DNA of 43,102 nt. Source: Gammaproteobacteria bacterium HGW-Gammaproteobacteria-3 (GTDB lineage: Bacteria; Pseudomonadota; Gammaproteobacteria; Methylococcales; Methylomonadaceae). The stretch lies in contig PGZD01000017.1 of the NCBI GenBank assembly GCA_002843155.1, positions 1-43,102 on the forward strand, read 5' to 3'. Below, piece by piece: positions 17,107 through 26,302 of the stretch; position 1 is the first letter of the stretch; every line of letters starts with the position of its first letter. Under the pieces are notes generated by a model, which made no database searches, had not been told where the DNA came from, and saw nothing but the letters and a program-made list of their open reading frames with translations. Position numbers and translations under genes: made by a program.

Positions 17107-18514
17107 TTCGACAACAGTCTGGATCGTAGACGATGACAAGTCCATCCGCTGGGTTCTGGAAAAAGCCTTGCAAAAAGCCAGTATCACAACGCGTACTTTC
17201 GCCAACGGCGCGCCTTTGCTGGAAGCCTTGAAAACCGGCTTGCCCGGCGCTCTGATTACCGATATTCGCATGCCCGGCATGGATGGTCTGGCGCTGTTAC
17301 AAAAAGTCGGGGAAAACTATCCCGATTTGCCGGTAATTGTAATGACCGCGCATTCCGATCTGGAGAGCGCGGTCGCGGCTTTTCATGGCGGTGCTTTTGA
17401 ATATCTGCCCAAACCCTTCGACATTCAGGAAGTGGTCGAAGTGGTGCTGCGCGCTTGCGCCCATAGTCAACAACAGGAAGAAATCCAACAGCCTCAGATT
17501 GTTGAAGTCACGCCTGAAATCATCGGCGCGGCGCCTGCCATGCAGGAAGTTTTCAGAGCCATAGGGCGCCTCGCCAAATCGCATATCACGGTGATGATCA
17601 ATGGCGAATCGGGAACCGGCAAGGAACTGGTCGCCAAGGCATTGCACCGGCACAGTCCAAGAGCCGGTAATCCGTTTATTGCGTTGAACATGGCCGCTAT
17701 TCCTAAAGATTTAATGGAATCGGAACTGTTCGGTCACGAAAAAGGCGCCTTTACCGGCGCCCAGGCCCGTCGTATCGGTCGCTTTGAACAGGCCGACAAG
17801 GGCACCCTGTTTCTGGATGAAATCGGCGATATGCCGGCCGAACTGCAAACGCGGCTGTTGCGCGTTTTGGCGGACGGCCAGTTTTATCCGGTGGGCAGTC
17901 ATGCGTGCGTCAAAGTGGATGTCAGGATTATTGCCGCCACGCATCAGGATCTTGAAGCCTTGGTGACTGAAGGCCGCTTCCGGGAAGACTTGTTTCATCG
18001 TCTCAATGTTATCCGCATTCACATTCCGCCGCTACGCGAGCGGCGTGAGGACGTGCCGTTGCTGATGCGGTATTTTCTGAATCAGGCGGCGGTCGAGCTG
18101 AATACGGAAGTCAAAACGCTGATGCCGGATGCCGATCTGTTTTTAAAAACGCTGGAGTGGCCCGGCAATGTCCGGCAATTGGAAAACTTATGCCGCTGGT
18201 TGACGGTCATGGCGTCGGGTCGGGAAATTCACAAAAACGAACTGCCGCAGGAGTTGCTGCATACACGCATTGAAAAAACCTCGCCGCTGGAGAACTGGCA
18301 AGCGCTGTTATACAAAAGCGTGGAACAGCAATTGCGTCAGGGTGATTTCGAAGTTGCCAAGCAGGTGATACCGGTGGTGGAGACGATTTTGATCCAGGCG
18401 GCTTTGAGCTGTTCCGGCGGCAAACGCCATGAAGCTGCGAAATTACTAGGCTACGGCCGCAACACGCTGACCCGGAAAATAAAGGAATTAAATATCGCCG
18501 ATGATGACGGCTAA
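17099..18514 (+). CDS. ntrC: Nitrogen regulator NtrC, sigma-54-dependent activator
   Basis: A 471-residue response regulator with all three domains. The receiver has [15 protein letters not shown], the phosphorylated Asp55 ([10 protein letters not shown]) and the lysine in LPKPFD. The AAA+ domain has Walker A GESGTGKE, the sigma-54-contacting loop GAFTGA and [11 protein letters not shown] Fis-type helix-turn-helix ends it ([20 protein letters not shown]). ATG 17099 has ggag upstream and overlaps ntrB; the longer frame from 17036 lies wholly inside ntrB. It most likely binds the two sites at 14186-14233. Its stop codon overlaps that of the convergent membrane-protein gene. Confidence 0.97.
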   Translation: MANSTTVWIVDDDKSIRWVLEKALQKASITTRTFANGAPLLEALKTGLPGALITDIRMPGMDGLALLQKVGENYPDLPVIVMTAHSDLESAVAAFHGGAFEYLPKPFDIQEVVEVVLRACAHSQQQEEIQQPQIVEVTPEIIGAAPAMQEVFRAIGRLAKSHITVMINGESGTGKELVAKALHRHSPRAGNPFIALNMAAIPKDLMESELFGHEKGAFTGAQARRIGRFEQADKGTLFLDEIGDMPAELQTRLLRVLADGQFYPVGSHACVKVDVRIIAATHQDLEALVTEGRFREDLFHRLNVIRIHIPPLRERREDVPLLMRYFLNQAAVELNTEVKTLMPDADLFLKTLEWPGNVRQLENLCRWLTVMASGREIHKNELPQELLHTRIEKTSPLENWQALLYKSVEQQLRQGDFEVAKQVIPVVETILIQAALSCSGGKRHEAAKLLGYGRNTLTRKIKELNIADDDG

Positions 18515-19704
18515 AAATGAAAAGTCAGTTCAGCCCGGATATGATCGTCATCCTTTAAAAAGAACGCTTGGTCGTCGTTGGCCACCTGGCCAAACAAACG
18601 CGCTTCGACGGACAGTTTCCAGTTAGCGGCAATGCGCCGACTGGCTTCGATGCTGTAAAATTTAGTGCTGCTGTTTCTGTCGAACAATACGCCGGCCAGA
18701 ATTTCCGTGCTTTGCGCGTCGTTGAAGCCAAACCGTAAAGCCACCAAAAAATCATCTTCAAAGGCAAACAGCGAGCGGTTGGTCCTGCCGCGACTGTCAT
18801 ACAAATATTCGGCCAGCAAGCCTAAGTCCAATCCGGTATCGAAAACGCCGAAAAAAGTGTACTCGAAGCCGCCGGTGCCGGCGAAATAAGTATTTCTCTG
18901 GCCTGAACGTACAATCGCTTCGAGCTTCCAGAGCCAATTGCCTTCGGTCATCTGCACGTCCAGGCCGGTTTGATTGATCGTGTCGTAACGTTGAATCAGG
19001 CGTGGCTTGCCTGTAGCGGGGTCGAACTCCAGAAGAATCAAAGGATCGCGGCTGGTGCCGTAAAAATGTGACAAGCCTATGTCCCAGACGTTGAATGAAG
19101 CCGACCAACGCATGGCATACGCCATCTGCCTTTCGAAGCCGTCTTTTGAGAAATTCGCATGATCCATCGAAATCGGAATGGGCGGCCTGTTGCGGCCTTC
19201 CTCTCCGGGAAATCGCCGCTCCCTGAAGCCGGGTAATACAAACAAGTCAAGCGTACCCCAATCCCGGATCAGGGCCAGATTGATCATGGGTTGCCCCAGC
19301 TTGTCCTCGCCGTCGATATTTTCGACCCAATCGGTCTGGTTGACAATATCGACCAGATGCTGGGATTCGGCGACACCCCAGAACACTTTGCGGATACCGA
19401 CACGCAATTCCCAGGTTTCGGCTGCTTTAAGCCAGCTCAATTCGCGTATATCAAAATGTGTGCGCCGACTGTCATGCTGGGAATAACGGTAAAAAGGCAC
19501 AAAAGCGAAATTCTGTCGTCCGTCGTCCCATTCATGAAAAATCTCGGGCTGGATAACGCCGGATAAATAATGGTTGTGTTGATTGTCGTAATTCGCATCG
19601 TGAATAAAACCTAGGCTTTCGATACCGGCATAGCCGGAAACTTCCAAAGCCCAGGCCGGTTTTAAAGCACCCAGTATACATACGATAATGAGCAGTATTC
19701 TCAT
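18511..19704 (-). CDS. Outer-membrane beta-barrel protein of unknown function
   Basis: A 397-residue protein with a clear signal peptide (ILLIIVCILGALKPAWA) and a body of alternating amphipathic strands rich in aromatic residues. It ends in a C-terminal phenylalanine (AELTFHF), the mark of outer-membrane barrels handled by BAM. It resembles the DUF1302/alginate-export-like porins often encoded next to LolA-like proteins and MMPL exporters; here only the LolA-like partner is present, 23 bases upstream. The pair may insert or use an outer-membrane lipid or lipoprotein, but the substrate is unknown. Confidence 0.75.
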   Translation of the reverse strand: MRILLIIVCILGALKPAWALEVSGYAGIESLGFIHDANYDNQHNHYLSGVIQPEIFHEWDDGRQNFAFVPFYRYSQHDSRRTHFDIRELSWLKAAETWELRVGIRKVFWGVAESQHLVDIVNQTDWVENIDGEDKLGQPMINLALIRDWGTLDLFVLPGFRERRFPGEEGRNRPPIPISMDHANFSKDGFERQMAYAMRWSASFNVWDIGLSHFYGTSRDPLILLEFDPATGKPRLIQRYDTINQTGLDVQMTEGNWLWKLEAIVRSGQRNTYFAGTGGFEYTFFGVFDTGLDLGLLAEYLYDSRGRTNRSLFAFEDDFLVALRFGFNDAQSTEILAGVLFDRNSSTKFYSIEASRRIAANWKLSVEARLFGQVANDDQAFFLKDDDHIRAELTFHF

Positions 19705-19727
19705 AATGCTAACTATTTAGAGGTAAT

Positions 19728-20507
19728 TCAGCGCGAGCGTTTTAATGCGTTTTGGTCAAAATCCCGCTCGGTCAGACCGGTGCGGAATTGAAAATTTTCC
19801 GACAGCAAGCGGGTGCTTTTGCCGTTTTGATGATTTACCATCAATTGATCGAGCGGACGCCAGTATTGGCCGAGATATTGTTGATATTGACTGAAAGTCT
19901 GGGTTTTCAGTAAGGCGTTTTTTCTGTCGTAGTACTCGGTTTTCAAAACCACATAACGCGCTTTGTCAACCCAGGTGATTTGCCGGGTATAACCTGAATG
20001 TTCATAGCGCGGCGTCAGTTCGACGACAAAACAGTCAATACCGTCCAAAGGCTCATCGCGCAGATAGTGATAGCTATATTTTTCGATTTCAGTCGATGTC
20101 AAGTCTTCAAACGCATATTCGCTGCCCAGAAAAGGCCCCGATTTGTTGGCCGACGCTATGCGCTTGACCCGTTTCAACGCCGGTAAATAAAGCCATTGGT
20201 CATCAGGCGTCAAGGCATGGGTAAAGCTCAGAAGTGCGGTGCCTTTGATGTCGCGCGGACTGTCGAAGAGAGTCAGGCTTTTATCGCCATCGTTTTGGAC
20301 TTCCAGCGTTTTAATTTCCAGTAATCTCAAACTTTCATCGCCGCTGCGGTTTTTTAAAATCATTTTGACATCGGCGCGGGTATCGCCGAAACCGTTTTCT
20401 CTTTTATCGATGGCGACAAAAATATCCCGGCCCTGTTGTTCAGGGGATAGAGCCAGCAAAGGCTGCGCGAATAGCGCCAACAAGGCAAGCAGTAATAGAT
20501 TTTTCAT
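19728..20507 (-). CDS. LolA-like outer-membrane lipoprotein-sorting protein
   Basis: A 259-residue exported protein: signal peptide LLLLALLALFAQPLLA, then ENGFGDTRADVKMILKN and a LolA-type beta sheet with GTALLSFTHALTPDDQWLYL, LPALKRVKRI and GPFLGSEYAFEDLT. This is the signature of the lipoprotein-sorting (LolA-like) family paired with RND/MMPL exporters, rather than housekeeping LolA. ATG 20507 is chosen because gggag precedes it; the frame continues 61 codons upstream without signal-like sequence. It is the first gene of a two-gene unit with the barrel protein, divergent from pstA. Confidence 0.85.
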   Translation of the reverse strand: MKNLLLLALLALFAQPLLALSPEQQGRDIFVAIDKRENGFGDTRADVKMILKNRSGDESLRLLEIKTLEVQNDGDKSLTLFDSPRDIKGTALLSFTHALTPDDQWLYLPALKRVKRIASANKSGPFLGSEYAFEDLTSTEIEKYSYHYLRDEPLDGIDCFVVELTPRYEHSGYTRQITWVDKARYVVLKTEYYDRKNALLKTQTFSQYQQYLGQYWRPLDQLMVNHQNGKSTRLLSENFQFRTGLTERDFDQNALKRSR

Positions 20508-20777
20508 TTTTTCTCCCATGCAATTCAATAAAGGGGCTGCGACAGTTTGGCAAAAAAAGCTGTTGCTATCGTTGAGGTGCGTTGTAACTAAATTAATGAT
20601 GGAATCAGGATTGTTGGCCGCCAAGACCGGATATGAAAACTTGGGCAAAAAGTCGCGTCGAAGGTAAACTTGTGTAAAAGTATAGGCCAACTTGTAAAAA
20701 TTGCTATCACTGCAAAACGTCAGATAGGGAAGCTGGTATACTTCAAAGCATTTGGTTGTCCGGTTCTCGGGTCTTGG

Positions 20778-20806
20778 TTGACAAAAACGACTGGGGTTGT
20801 TTTATG
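20778..20806 (+). promoter_or_regulatory. Candidate sigma-70 promoter for the pstA operon
   Basis: A perfect -35 box ttgaca (20778-20783) is followed after 17 bases by tttatg (20801-20806), preceded by a TGn extension. Transcription would begin near 20813, about 64 bases before pstA. The 369-base gap from 20508 to 20876 also holds two similar words, acttgtgtaaaa and acttgtaaaa, near 20669-20700. No recognisable Pho box is seen. Confidence 0.4.
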
Positions 20807-20876
20807 GGAAGGGCTATCGCCTCGATTCACGGCCACAAGTGTACAGTGGTTTTGCTGAAGTTATCCTGAAGCTATT

Positions 20877-21716
20877 ATGAACTATAAAAACGTCCTCGCA
20901 ACTTCCCTGATTTGGCTGGCGGCCCTGCTGGTTTTCGGCGTTTTTGTCTGGTTGTTGGCCGACATATTGACACACGGTTTGCCACGCCTGTCCTGGTCTT
21001 TTTTAACCGAAGCGCCGCGCGATGCCGGTCGCGCGGGCGGCATCGCGCCGATTATCGTCTCGACCGGTTTGATTGTACTGGTCGCCATGGCCGGCGCCGC
21101 GCCATTGGGCTTGGCTACCGCCGTGCTGCTCAGCGAGTTTACGCCTACGCACAGCATTTTTGGCCGCCTGATCGAACGCAGCCTCGAAGTGTTGGCGGGC
21201 GTACCGTCCATCGTCTTTGGCTTGTTCGGCAATGCTTTTTTCTGTATTTATCTGGGACTGGGGTTTTCCATACTTTCAGGGGGTTTGACGCTGGCTTGCA
21301 TGGTGCTGCCGATCTTCATTAAAACGGCTGTGGAAGGCTTGCGCACGGCGCCGGATGATTATCGCTTGAGCGCCGCCGCATTGGGTATGAGCCGCAGTGC
21401 GGCGCTGCTGCATCTGCTTTTGCCCGCTGCGGCACCGGCTTTGATTGCCGGGTTGATGCTGGGCATAGCGCGTGCCGCCGCCGAAACCGCCGCTCTGATT
21501 TTTACCAGCGGTTATGTTGACAGAATGCCGGACACATTGTTCGATTCCGGCCGTGCCTTGTCGGTGCATATCTATGATCTGGCCATGAACGTGGCAGGCG
21601 GTGATAACAATGCCTATGCTTCGGCACTGGTTTTAATGATACTGTTGTTAATTATCAATACTTTGGCAGCGAGTCTGGGTCACCACTGGCTACATCGGCG
21701 AAGCATCACAGCATGA
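20877..21716 (+). CDS. pstA: Phosphate-type ABC transporter permease PstA
   Basis: A 279-residue inner-membrane permease with about six helices. The family features are GGIAPIIVSTGLIVLVAM, LEVLAGVPSIVFGLFGNAFF and the EAA loop GLRTAPDDYRLSAAALGMSRSAALLHLLLP, which contacts the ATPase, plus ARAAAETAALIFTSG. PstA normally pairs with PstC, fed by the binding protein PstS; neither gene is in the window and the gene directly upstream is unrelated and divergent. It may form a homodimer, or borrow PstC and PstS from elsewhere. It overlaps pstB by 4 bases (ATGA). It is the first gene of an operon that continues into glycerophosphodiester catabolism. Confidence 0.92.
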   Translation: MNYKNVLATSLIWLAALLVFGVFVWLLADILTHGLPRLSWSFLTEAPRDAGRAGGIAPIIVSTGLIVLVAMAGAAPLGLATAVLLSEFTPTHSIFGRLIERSLEVLAGVPSIVFGLFGNAFFCIYLGLGFSILSGGLTLACMVLPIFIKTAVEGLRTAPDDYRLSAAALGMSRSAALLHLLLPAAAPALIAGLMLGIARAAAETAALIFTSGYVDRMPDTLFDSGRALSVHIYDLAMNVAGGDNNAYASALVLMILLLIINTLAASLGHHWLHRRSITA

Positions 21717-22585
21717 CAACATTTTTTAGCGATAACGTAGAAGGCCGGGAAGAAATCTCTCCACCGGAGCAAGCCTATACCCTTGGGCCGCTTCAAGCGG
21801 GGCCGCCGTGTTGCACACCCGAACCCGTGCTCAGCGTGAACAGTCTGTCGCTGCATTATGCCGATAAAACGGCGCTGAAAAACATTTCCCTGGATATTTA
21901 CCGGGGTTGTATCACCGCCTTGATCGGGCCTTCCGGCTGCGGCAAAACCAGTTTCCTGTCCGCACTGAATCGTTTGAGCGACCTGATTCCGGGCTGCCGC
22001 GTGGAAGGCTCCGTCCGTTTCGATGGCGTCGATGTGCGCGCCGCTGACCTGGATGCGCAACATTTACGCCGTAACATCGGCATGATTTTTCAAAAACCCA
22101 CGCCGTTTCCTTTATCCATTCGCCGCAATATCGAATTGCCGCTGCGCGAACACGGCATGAACCGGCAAGCCGACCTGAACGAACGCTTGCAGCAGGTGTT
22201 GCAGGATGTCGGCTTGTGGGAAGAAGTCAAAGACCGGTTGGAAAGCCCGGCGCAAGCTCTGTCCGGTGGCCAGCAGCAGCGTTTGTGCATCGCCCGGGCA
22301 CTGGCTTTGCAGCCCAAAGTTTTGTTGATGGACGAGCCGTGCAGCGCGCTGGATCCCTTGTCATCAGCCGTGGTGGAAGATCTGATCAAACGCCTCAAAG
22401 GTCGTTACACCATCGTCATTGTCACCCATAATCTGGCCCAGGCCCGGCGCATCGCCAATTATGCCGGTCTGTTCTGGATGCAGGAACAGGGCGGTCGGCT
22501 GATCGAATTCGGCCGCTGCCAGCAGATTTTTGACGCACCCGTACACCACTTGACCGCAGCTTATGTCAATGGCCAGCGCGGTTAG
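21713..22585 (+). CDS. pstB: Phosphate ABC transporter ATP-binding protein PstB
   Basis: A 290-residue ATPase with Walker A GPSGCGKTSFLSALNRLSD, Q-loop GMIFQKPTPFPLSI, signature LSGGQQQRLCIARALA, Walker B VLLMDEPCSALDP and switch His in IVTHNLAQA. The FQKPTPFP and NRLxD features are specific to PstB within the ABC family. An extra N-terminal stretch of ~35 residues, with two adjacent cysteines, precedes the usual start. The gene overlaps pstA by 4 bases and the phosphodiesterase gene by 23, so all are translated together. Confidence 0.93.
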   Translation: MTTFFSDNVEGREEISPPEQAYTLGPLQAGPPCCTPEPVLSVNSLSLHYADKTALKNISLDIYRGCITALIGPSGCGKTSFLSALNRLSDLIPGCRVEGSVRFDGVDVRAADLDAQHLRRNIGMIFQKPTPFPLSIRRNIELPLREHGMNRQADLNERLQQVLQDVGLWEEVKDRLESPAQALSGGQQQRLCIARALALQPKVLLMDEPCSALDPLSSAVVEDLIKRLKGRYTIVIVTHNLAQARRIANYAGLFWMQEQGGRLIEFGRCQQIFDAPVHHLTAAYVNGQRG

Positions 22586-23330
22586 TCGTTTTGGCCGCAT
22601 TCTGGCCCATCGCGGCGCTAATCGGGAGGCGCCGGAAAACACTCAGGATGCATTCGATAAAGCCTTGAGCCATGCCATCGACGGTCTTGAAACCGACGTG
22701 CAACTCAGCCGCGACGGTATCGCCGTGCTCTGGCATGACCGTTCTCTGGACAAACTCGGCCTGCCTGAGAGGCGCATCGATGACTTTGATTTGGCCACGC
22801 TCAAACGCTTGGGTACCGAGGCCGCGCAAGAGCTGATGACGCTCGACGATTTCATTAAACGTTATCGGGGTCGCTGTATACTGAATCCGGAAATAAAAAT
22901 TCGCGCCTGGGAAACGTTGGCACGTCAACAAACCAAAATACGCTTGACCTTGCAGGCGGTGGGCGGATCGAAAGTTGACGATGTGTTTATCTCTTCGTTT
23001 CATCTCGACAGCCTGATTTTTGCCTATCGGTTGAATTTAAGCATCCCCTTGTTTTATCTGCTGGATGAGCGGCACGATGATGCCGACAAAGTTGACAGGG
23101 TTTTGCGCGAACAGACGTTTTTGCAGGGTTTTTGTCTGCCCATTGGTCTCCTTGACGCAGCGCTGGTGAAAACTCTGCGTCAGCATGATAAAAGCATTGT
23201 CGCCTATACCTGTAACAGCGAGGAGGAAATTGTCAAAGCCCTGGAACTTAAAGTCGATATGCTCATTTCCGACGACTTGCCGCAGGCTATGCGCTTGCGG
23301 CAAGCCAGGCGATCGCAAGACTCCGCATGA
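22563..23330 (+). CDS. ugpQ: Glycerophosphodiester phosphodiesterase (UgpQ-like, cytoplasmic)
   Basis: A 255-residue GDPD-family enzyme that splits glycerophosphodiesters into glycerol-3-phosphate and an alcohol. The metal and catalytic residues are visible in ILAHRGANREAPENT, GLETDVQLSRDG and LWHDRSLDK, and the barrel ends with AYTCNSEEEI and VDMLISDD. No signal peptide is present, so it resembles cytoplasmic UgpQ rather than periplasmic GlpQ. Its product is the substrate of the next gene, a glycerol-3-phosphate dehydrogenase. It overlaps pstB by 23 bases and glpD by 4. Confidence 0.92.
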   Translation: MSMASAVSRFGRILAHRGANREAPENTQDAFDKALSHAIDGLETDVQLSRDGIAVLWHDRSLDKLGLPERRIDDFDLATLKRLGTEAAQELMTLDDFIKRYRGRCILNPEIKIRAWETLARQQTKIRLTLQAVGGSKVDDVFISSFHLDSLIFAYRLNLSIPLFYLLDERHDDADKVDRVLREQTFLQGFCLPIGLLDAALVKTLRQHDKSIVAYTCNSEEEIVKALELKVDMLISDDLPQAMRLRQARRSQDSA

Positions 23331-24898
23331 TGACGCGCGATTTTGCAAAGCTCGATGGCCAGGCTTTCGATGCGGTCATCTGCGGCGGCGGCATTTATGG
23401 CGCCTGGTGCGCTTATGATGCGGCCTTGCGCGGCCTGAAAGTGGCGCTGATCGATCAGGGCGATTGGGCCTCCGGCACTTCATCGGCTTCGAGCAAACTG
23501 ATACACGGTGGTTTGCGTTATCTGGAAATGTTCGACTTCAGGCTGGTCGGCAAGACGCTCAAAGAGCGGCAACTTTTGTTGCAACGGGCGCCGCACCGGG
23601 TCTGGCCGCTACGCTTTGGCGTTCCGGTATATCGGGGCGGAAGGCTGAGCCGGTTTCCGCTGAAACTGGGCTTGTCGATTTACGATCGGCTGGCGGGTAT
23701 TGTCCATTCCGATGGAGCTCATCAGGGTTTTTCCCGCGCCGCTTTCGCCGGGCGATTTCCGAGCCTCGACGACCATGATTTGATCGCAGGCTTCAGTTAT
23801 CTGGATGCACAAACCGACGATGCGCGCCTGGTGCTGGAATTGGTGGCGGGCGCGCAAGCGGCGGGCGCGGTATGCGTCAATTATTGCCGGTGGGTTGAAA
23901 GCCTCAAGCACTCGGGACAGCTCACCGCCGTCAAGTTGCAGGATGCCGTCAGCCGGCAGCAAATCACCGTTCCGGCGCGGTCTTTGCTTAAAACACAAGG
24001 CCCCTGGCTGTCAGCCGACGAGCCTTGCCGACTGGCCAAAGGTGTGCATTTAGTTTTGCCCGCGCTCCCCGAAAGCGAAGCCTTGCTGCTCACCGCCAAA
24101 ACCGATGGCCGGGTATTTTTCATCATGCCCTGGTACGGGCTGACGTTGCTCGGCACCACCGATACCGACTATCGCGGCGCACCCGATCAAGTGTGCGTCG
24201 AAGCTTTGGATATCGATTATCTTTTGACCGAAGCCAACTACGCGCTCAAAACCGTGCACTGGACACAGCACGATATTATCGGTCGCTTTGCCGGTTTGCG
24301 GGTATTGAAACACGACGGCAAAACCGCACCGTCGGCGGTGAGTCGTGACTGGGCTTTGATCGAGGACGATACCGGCGTGATGACCTCTCTCGGCGGCAAA
24401 ATCACTTCGGCGCGGGCCGATGCCGCCGTCATGATCGACCGGCTGTGCCGACGTTTGGGGCGTGATGTCGCTTGCCTTACCGCAGCCCGGCTATTGCCTT
24501 GGGCGCCTGAAGGTGATTATGGCGCCTGGACCCACAGAAACAGCGTTAAAGCGGCTGGGCTGGACATCGATCCCTTCTGCCGTTTGTGGCTGTTGCGCCG
24601 TTACGGCAGGCGTGTGCATGAACTATTCAAACTGATCCGATCCGATCCGGCACTTGCCGCACCCATTGTCGCAGGCGCGCCCTTTATCCGGGCGGAGCTT
24701 TTGTTTTGCGCCCGCCGCGAAATGGTGGTGCATCTGGATGATTTGCTCAGGCGCAGAATTCCGTTATTGATTCTGGCGCGGCTGAGTGCGGCGCAGTTAC
24801 GCGATCTGGCCGAAACCGTCGCAGCGGTGTTGAACTGGGATGAAGCCACGGTGACCTCTGAAATCGACCGGTGCCGAAAACTATGGCCGCTGCAATAA
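23327..24898 (+). CDS. glpD: FAD-dependent glycerol-3-phosphate dehydrogenase
   Basis: A 523-residue flavoenzyme that oxidises glycerol-3-phosphate to dihydroxyacetone phosphate at the inner membrane and passes electrons to quinone. The Rossmann FAD site is AVICGGGIYGAWCAYDAA, followed by DQGDWASGTSSASSKLIHGG and LRYLEMFDF, the GlpD signatures. GLTLLGTTDTDYRG and TSLGGKITSARADA match the catalytic region, and the C-terminal helical DAO_C domain is complete. It overlaps the phosphodiesterase by 4 bases (ATGA) and the kinase by 16. It would channel phosphodiester-derived glycerol phosphate into central carbon metabolism. Confidence 0.94.
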   Translation: MMTRDFAKLDGQAFDAVICGGGIYGAWCAYDAALRGLKVALIDQGDWASGTSSASSKLIHGGLRYLEMFDFRLVGKTLKERQLLLQRAPHRVWPLRFGVPVYRGGRLSRFPLKLGLSIYDRLAGIVHSDGAHQGFSRAAFAGRFPSLDDHDLIAGFSYLDAQTDDARLVLELVAGAQAAGAVCVNYCRWVESLKHSGQLTAVKLQDAVSRQQITVPARSLLKTQGPWLSADEPCRLAKGVHLVLPALPESEALLLTAKTDGRVFFIMPWYGLTLLGTTDTDYRGAPDQVCVEALDIDYLLTEANYALKTVHWTQHDIIGRFAGLRVLKHDGKTAPSAVSRDWALIEDDTGVMTSLGGKITSARADAAVMIDRLCRRLGRDVACLTAARLLPWAPEGDYGAWTHRNSVKAAGLDIDPFCRLWLLRRYGRRVHELFKLIRSDPALAAPIVAGAPFIRAELLFCARREMVVHLDDLLRRRIPLLILARLSAAQLRDLAETVAAVLNWDEATVTSEIDRCRKLWPLQ

Positions 24899-26274
24899 CG
24901 CTTGCCCTTGACTTGGGCAGCACCTCGATCAAAGCCGGGGTGATGGATGCCGCTGGCGAGTTGCAACAGATCGAAACGCTCCCCGCGCCGGAAATATACG
25001 CTCTGGCGGGTCGTTATGAAAGCGATGCCTCTGCCGGTTTGGAAGCGGTCAAGCAGCTATTGCAAAAATACCGGAATTCGACGGAACCTTTAGGGTTGGG
25101 CTTGAGCACCCAGCGTTCTTCTTTTTTGATTTGGAACAAAGCCAACGGACGCCCCGTCACCCCGCTCGTATCCTGGCAAGACACGCGCGGCGCTGCGAGC
25201 TGCAAAGCGTTGCGGCACGAAGAAGCGTTGATACAAAAACTGACCGGATTGCGTCTTGCGCCTTATTATTTTGCGCCCAAAGTCCGGCAACTACTGAAAG
25301 CTTCGCCCGATTTACGTTCAGGTCTGGAACAAGGGTCATTGCTGATCGGCACACTGGATACATTCGTGATTTGGCATGAGTCGGAAGGCCGGTATCATAT
25401 AATCGATGAAACCATGGCCGCGAGGACGTTGTTGATGGCTATCGATCAGCGCCAATGGTCGCCTGTTCTTTGCGAGTTGTTTTCTATCCCGCAAGAGATT
25501 CTGCCTGAAATCTATCCCTCTTCCGACCTGAATATTGCGCTGACCGATGGCTTGGTGCTTCAGGCTAGCGCCGCCGATCAATCCGCCGCCGTCATTGCCG
25601 GCATCAAACCCGACCAGAGGGAGGCTTTGGTGAATCTCGGTACGGGCGGTTTTGTCATCTGCTATCCGAACGGTCAAAAAAACGAAGCGGCAACCGGCTA
25701 TCTGAAAACCTTGACCTCTTCAAACGGCCGGGTCGCAATCGAAGGTACGCTCAATGCCATTACCGCTGCCTTGTCGCCTTTTCCTTATCCGGCTTGTGCG
25801 CTGGAAGATTTGGCTTCGGTTCCGGATGTTTTCTGCATACCCGAGCCGAACGGCGTCGGCTCGCCTTATTTCTATACTTGCGACGGCATTATTTTTTCCG
25901 CGCCGGTAGCGCATCTCAACGCAAAACAAATCGCAGGTCTTTTGCTGGAGGGCATTGTTTTCCGGGTCGTGCGGATACTGGAAGATTTTCAGCATCTTTA
26001 TGGTGTCGAGCGGGTTTATCTTGCGGGCGGTCTGACAAGGCTCGGCTGCCTTCAGCAAGGCATCGCTTTGTGCAGTGGTTCAATGGTGGTGTACAGCCTG
26101 CTGCAAAAAGAATCGAGCTTGCGCGGCGCGGCGTTGCTCGCCGCCAATATGCCTCCGGCCTATCGCAGGCAAGCCGTTAAAATCGAGGCGCGGAACCGAC
26201 ATTTGGCGTTACCTGGCAAATACCGGCGGTGGAAAATCTGGTTCGATCGCTTGATGGCGAGCTCATCGAAATAA
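24883..26274 (+). CDS. FGGY-family carbohydrate kinase, glycerol-kinase-like
   Basis: A 463-residue two-domain kinase. The phosphate loop LALDLGSTSIKAGVMD, GLGLSTQRSSFLIWN, VSWQDTRG, AADQSAAVIAG, VNLGTGGFVICY and VYLAGGLTRLG all belong to the FGGY fold. The operon with glpD suggests glycerol as substrate, giving glycerol-3-phosphate. However it is ~35 residues shorter than typical GlpK, and the usual GDQQAAL motif reads ADQSAAV, so another polyol is possible. ATG 24883 gives a natural N-terminus; GTG 24871 would add four residues. It is the last gene of the five-gene run. Confidence 0.85.
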   Translation: MAAAITLALDLGSTSIKAGVMDAAGELQQIETLPAPEIYALAGRYESDASAGLEAVKQLLQKYRNSTEPLGLGLSTQRSSFLIWNKANGRPVTPLVSWQDTRGAASCKALRHEEALIQKLTGLRLAPYYFAPKVRQLLKASPDLRSGLEQGSLLIGTLDTFVIWHESEGRYHIIDETMAARTLLMAIDQRQWSPVLCELFSIPQEILPEIYPSSDLNIALTDGLVLQASAADQSAAVIAGIKPDQREALVNLGTGGFVICYPNGQKNEAATGYLKTLTSSNGRVAIEGTLNAITAALSPFPYPACALEDLASVPDVFCIPEPNGVGSPYFYTCDGIIFSAPVAHLNAKQIAGLLLEGIVFRVVRILEDFQHLYGVERVYLAGGLTRLGCLQQGIALCSGSMVVYSLLQKESSLRGAALLAANMPPAYRRQAVKIEARNRHLALPGKYRRWKIWFDRLMASSSK

Positions 26275-26302
26275 GCATAGGGACGTGCCGTGAACCCGAT
26301 GC

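Noticed and set aside
20508-20690. 61-codon upstream extension of the LolA-like gene
   Set aside because: It would bury the signal peptide; ATG 20507 follows gggag directly.
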